Of a stretch of DNA of 64,000 nt, positions 62,616 through 64,000 are shown piece after piece (positions within the stretch are counted from its first letter, which is position 1; every line of letters starts with the position of its first letter). The notes under the pieces are model-generated. The model saw nothing but the letters and a program-made list of their open reading frames with translations, searched no databases and was not told the DNA's origin. Source of the DNA: Microbacterium radiodurans. Its GTDB lineage: Bacteria; Actinomycetota; Actinomycetes; Actinomycetales; Microbacteriaceae. The translations under genes and the position numbers were made by a program. Where the stretch lies: contig NZ_VYRZ01000004.1 of assembly GCF_008710705.1 (NCBI RefSeq), positions 1-64,000 on the forward strand. Direction: 5' to 3'.

Positions 62616-64000
62616 ATGGAGCTCTCCGACTACATCCGCATCCTCCGCAAGAACTGGGTCGTCATCCTCGTGGCGACGCTGGTGGGGCTCGGAGCCGCCG
62701 CCGCGTTCTCCCTGACCCGCACCCCGACCTACGAATCGTCGAGCACGGTGTTCGTCTCGACGCAGACCTCGGGCAGTGTGGCCGAGCTGCAGCAGGGGTC
62801 GACGTTCGCCCAGGCCCGCATCAACACGTACGTCGGTCTCGTCTCGACCCCGATCGTCATGAACCCGGTCATCGCCGAGCTCGACCTGGGAACCACCGCC
62901 GGGCAGCTCGCGACGCAGGTGAACGCCAGCGCCGCGCTGAACACCACCCTCATCACCATCACCGCCGAGGACACCGATCCCGTGCGGGCAGCCGACATCG
63001 CCAACGCCCTGGCCGCGAGCCTCTCGGCCGCGGTTCCCGCGATCGAGCCGGCGAGCGAGGGCGGCGCGAGCCCCATCCAGCTCTCCCGCGTGCGCGACGC
63101 GCAGCCGGCGCTCGCGCCGTCGAGCCCCAACGTGCCGCTGAATCTCGCCCTCGGCCTGCTCGTGGGCCTCGCCCTCGGCATCGGGATCGCGGTCCTCCGC
63201 ACCGTGCTCGACACCCGCATCCGCAACTCGCGCGACGTGACGCAGGTCACCGAGACGCCGATCATCGGCGCGATCGCCTTCGACCCGAAGGCGAAGGAGC
63301 GTCCGCTCATCGTCCACGCCGACCCGTTGAGCCCGCGCGCCGAGTCCTTCCGGGCACTGCGGACCAACCTGCAGTTCCTCGACATGGGCGGCCGGTCGAG
63401 CTTCGTCATCACCAGCTCCGTGCCGAGCGAAGGCAAGTCGACGACGACGATTAACCTGGCCATCGCGCTGGCCGACGCCGGCAAGAAGGTCGCGCTGATC
63501 GACACCGACCTGCGCAAGCCGAAGGTCGACGAGTACCTCGGGCTCGAAGGCGGCGCCGGCCTGACGGACGTGCTCATCGGCCGCGCCCGCCTCGGAGACG
63601 TGATGGTCCCGTGGGGTGGGCGCAGCCTCTACGTCCTCCCCTCGGGCAAGATCCCGCCGAACCCGAGCGAGCTCCTCGCCTCCCCGCAGATGCACAAGCT
63701 GCTCGAGGTGCTCGAGCGCGACTTCGACGTCGTGCTCTGCGACGCGCCGCCGCTGCTGCCGGTGACCGACGCCGCGATCCTCGGGCGCGCCACGAGCGGC
63801 GCGATCGTCGCCGTGGCCGCCGGCCGCACGACGCGGCACCAGCTCACCGGAGCCGTCGACGCCCTCCAGCAGGTCGACGCGAAGGTCGCCGGCGTCGTGC
63901 TCACGATGGTTCCCACGCGCGGTCCCGACTCTTACTACAACGGATACGGCTACGGCGGCTACGGCTACGCCGAGAACCGCGAGAGCGCGAAGGAGGCCCC
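62616..64000 (+). CDS. Wzz/Wzc-type chain-length regulator with BY-kinase domain (2), partial
   Basis: At least 461 codons; the 3' end lies beyond the window. The Wzz domain spans between helices at about 14-32 and 172-190; the kinase has Walker A SSVPSEGKST, A' ALIDTDLRKPK and Walker B VVLCDAPP, closer to consensus than the first copy. The tail DSYYNGYGYGGYGYAE has seven tyrosines, the classic autophosphorylation cluster. It follows the phosphatase by 78 bases on the same strand, so this pair is the likely regulatory unit. Confidence 0.93.
   Translation, partial: MELSDYIRILRKNWVVILVATLVGLGAAAAFSLTRTPTYESSSTVFVSTQTSGSVAELQQGSTFAQARINTYVGLVSTPIVMNPVIAELDLGTTAGQLATQVNASAALNTTLITITAEDTDPVRAADIANALAASLSAAVPAIEPASEGGASPIQLSRVRDAQPALAPSSPNVPLNLALGLLVGLALGIGIAVLRTVLDTRIRNSRDVTQVTETPIIGAIAFDPKAKERPLIVHADPLSPRAESFRALRTNLQFLDMGGRSSFVITSSVPSEGKSTTTINLAIALADAGKKVALIDTDLRKPKVDEYLGLEGGAGLTDVLIGRARLGDVMVPWGGRSLYVLPSGKIPPNPSELLASPQMHKLLEVLERDFDVVLCDAPPLLPVTDAAILGRATSGAIVAVAAGRTTRHQLTGAVDALQQVDAKVAGVVLTMVPTRGPDSYYNGYGYGGYGYAENRESAKEA

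Overview
This 64 kb window is GC-rich, densely coded bacterial DNA of actinobacterial type, most likely Microbacteriaceae and probably Microbacterium or a close relative. The grounds are the actinobacterial rRNA-leader motif at the left edge, many GTG starts and leaderless starts, CIRCE-controlled groES, a GuaB2/GuaB3/GuaA trio, and the gene order rplM-rpsI-glmM, coaA-glmS, acpS-alr-tsaE-tsaB-rimI-tsaD, groES, guaB, guaB3, guaA. The whole core is transcribed leftward and matches the order known from Mycobacterium and Streptomyces. No CRISPR array, insertion sequence, prophage or tRNA gene was seen.

Layout. Bases 1-363 are the promoter and leader of an rRNA operon leaving the window on the left. 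From 0.5 to 9 kb lie GMP synthesis (guaA, guaB3, guaB) with SURF1 and DUF3817 membrane proteins, a sarcosine-oxidase-like flavoenzyme and an AbiEi/DUF559-type protein. From 8.9 to 14.4 kb is a complete branched-chain amino acid type ABC importer (livHMGF, with livK convergent). From 14.6 to 25.5 kb lie rarD, groES with two CIRCE operators, a THUMP-like methyltransferase, the tsaD-rimI-tsaB-tsaE-alr-acpS operon, glmS and a secreted lipase-like hydrolase. A nearly 1 kb gene-poor stretch (25.5-26.4 kb) carries G-loop hairpins and an orphan promoter. coaA and a Ppx/GppA phosphatase follow.

From about 28.4 to 52.2 kb is an exopolysaccharide region with genes on both strands. It holds a WcaJ-type priming transferase, WcaI-like and other GT4 glycosyltransferases, WcaF-like and second hexapeptide acyltransferases, an SGNH hydrolase, a Wzx-like flippase, a Wzy-like polymerase, gmd and fcl for GDP-L-fucose, a Wzc-type tyrosine kinase, a TagD-like cytidylyltransferase, a CDP-alcohol phosphotransferase, an 1837-residue secreted adhesin-like protein and a GH71-type alpha-glucanase. 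This block splits glmM-rpsI-rplM (53.9-56.2 kb) from coaA-glmS, which are usually neighbours, so it looks inserted into conserved core synteny. After rplM come two orphan histidine kinases, a second degenerate kinase-like membrane protein, a CPBP protease, a low-molecular-weight tyrosine phosphatase and a second Wzc-type kinase that runs off the right edge.

How it fits together. The two Wzc-type kinases and the phosphatase form the usual regulatory set for chain length and export; Gmd and Fcl imply fucose in the polymer, and the acyltransferases and SGNH enzyme imply acyl decoration. Most promising for novelty: a pair of membrane proteins with a DesK/NarX-like layout whose phospho-acceptor motif has lost its acidic residue (HGxVQG); recurring 5' leaders of polysaccharide genes that show small hairpins exposing TTGGGG; a 19-residue leader peptide coupled to the priming transferase; and an over-represented octamer GGATGCCG, often as inverted pairs inside terminators, resembling how DNA-uptake sequences are arranged elsewhere.
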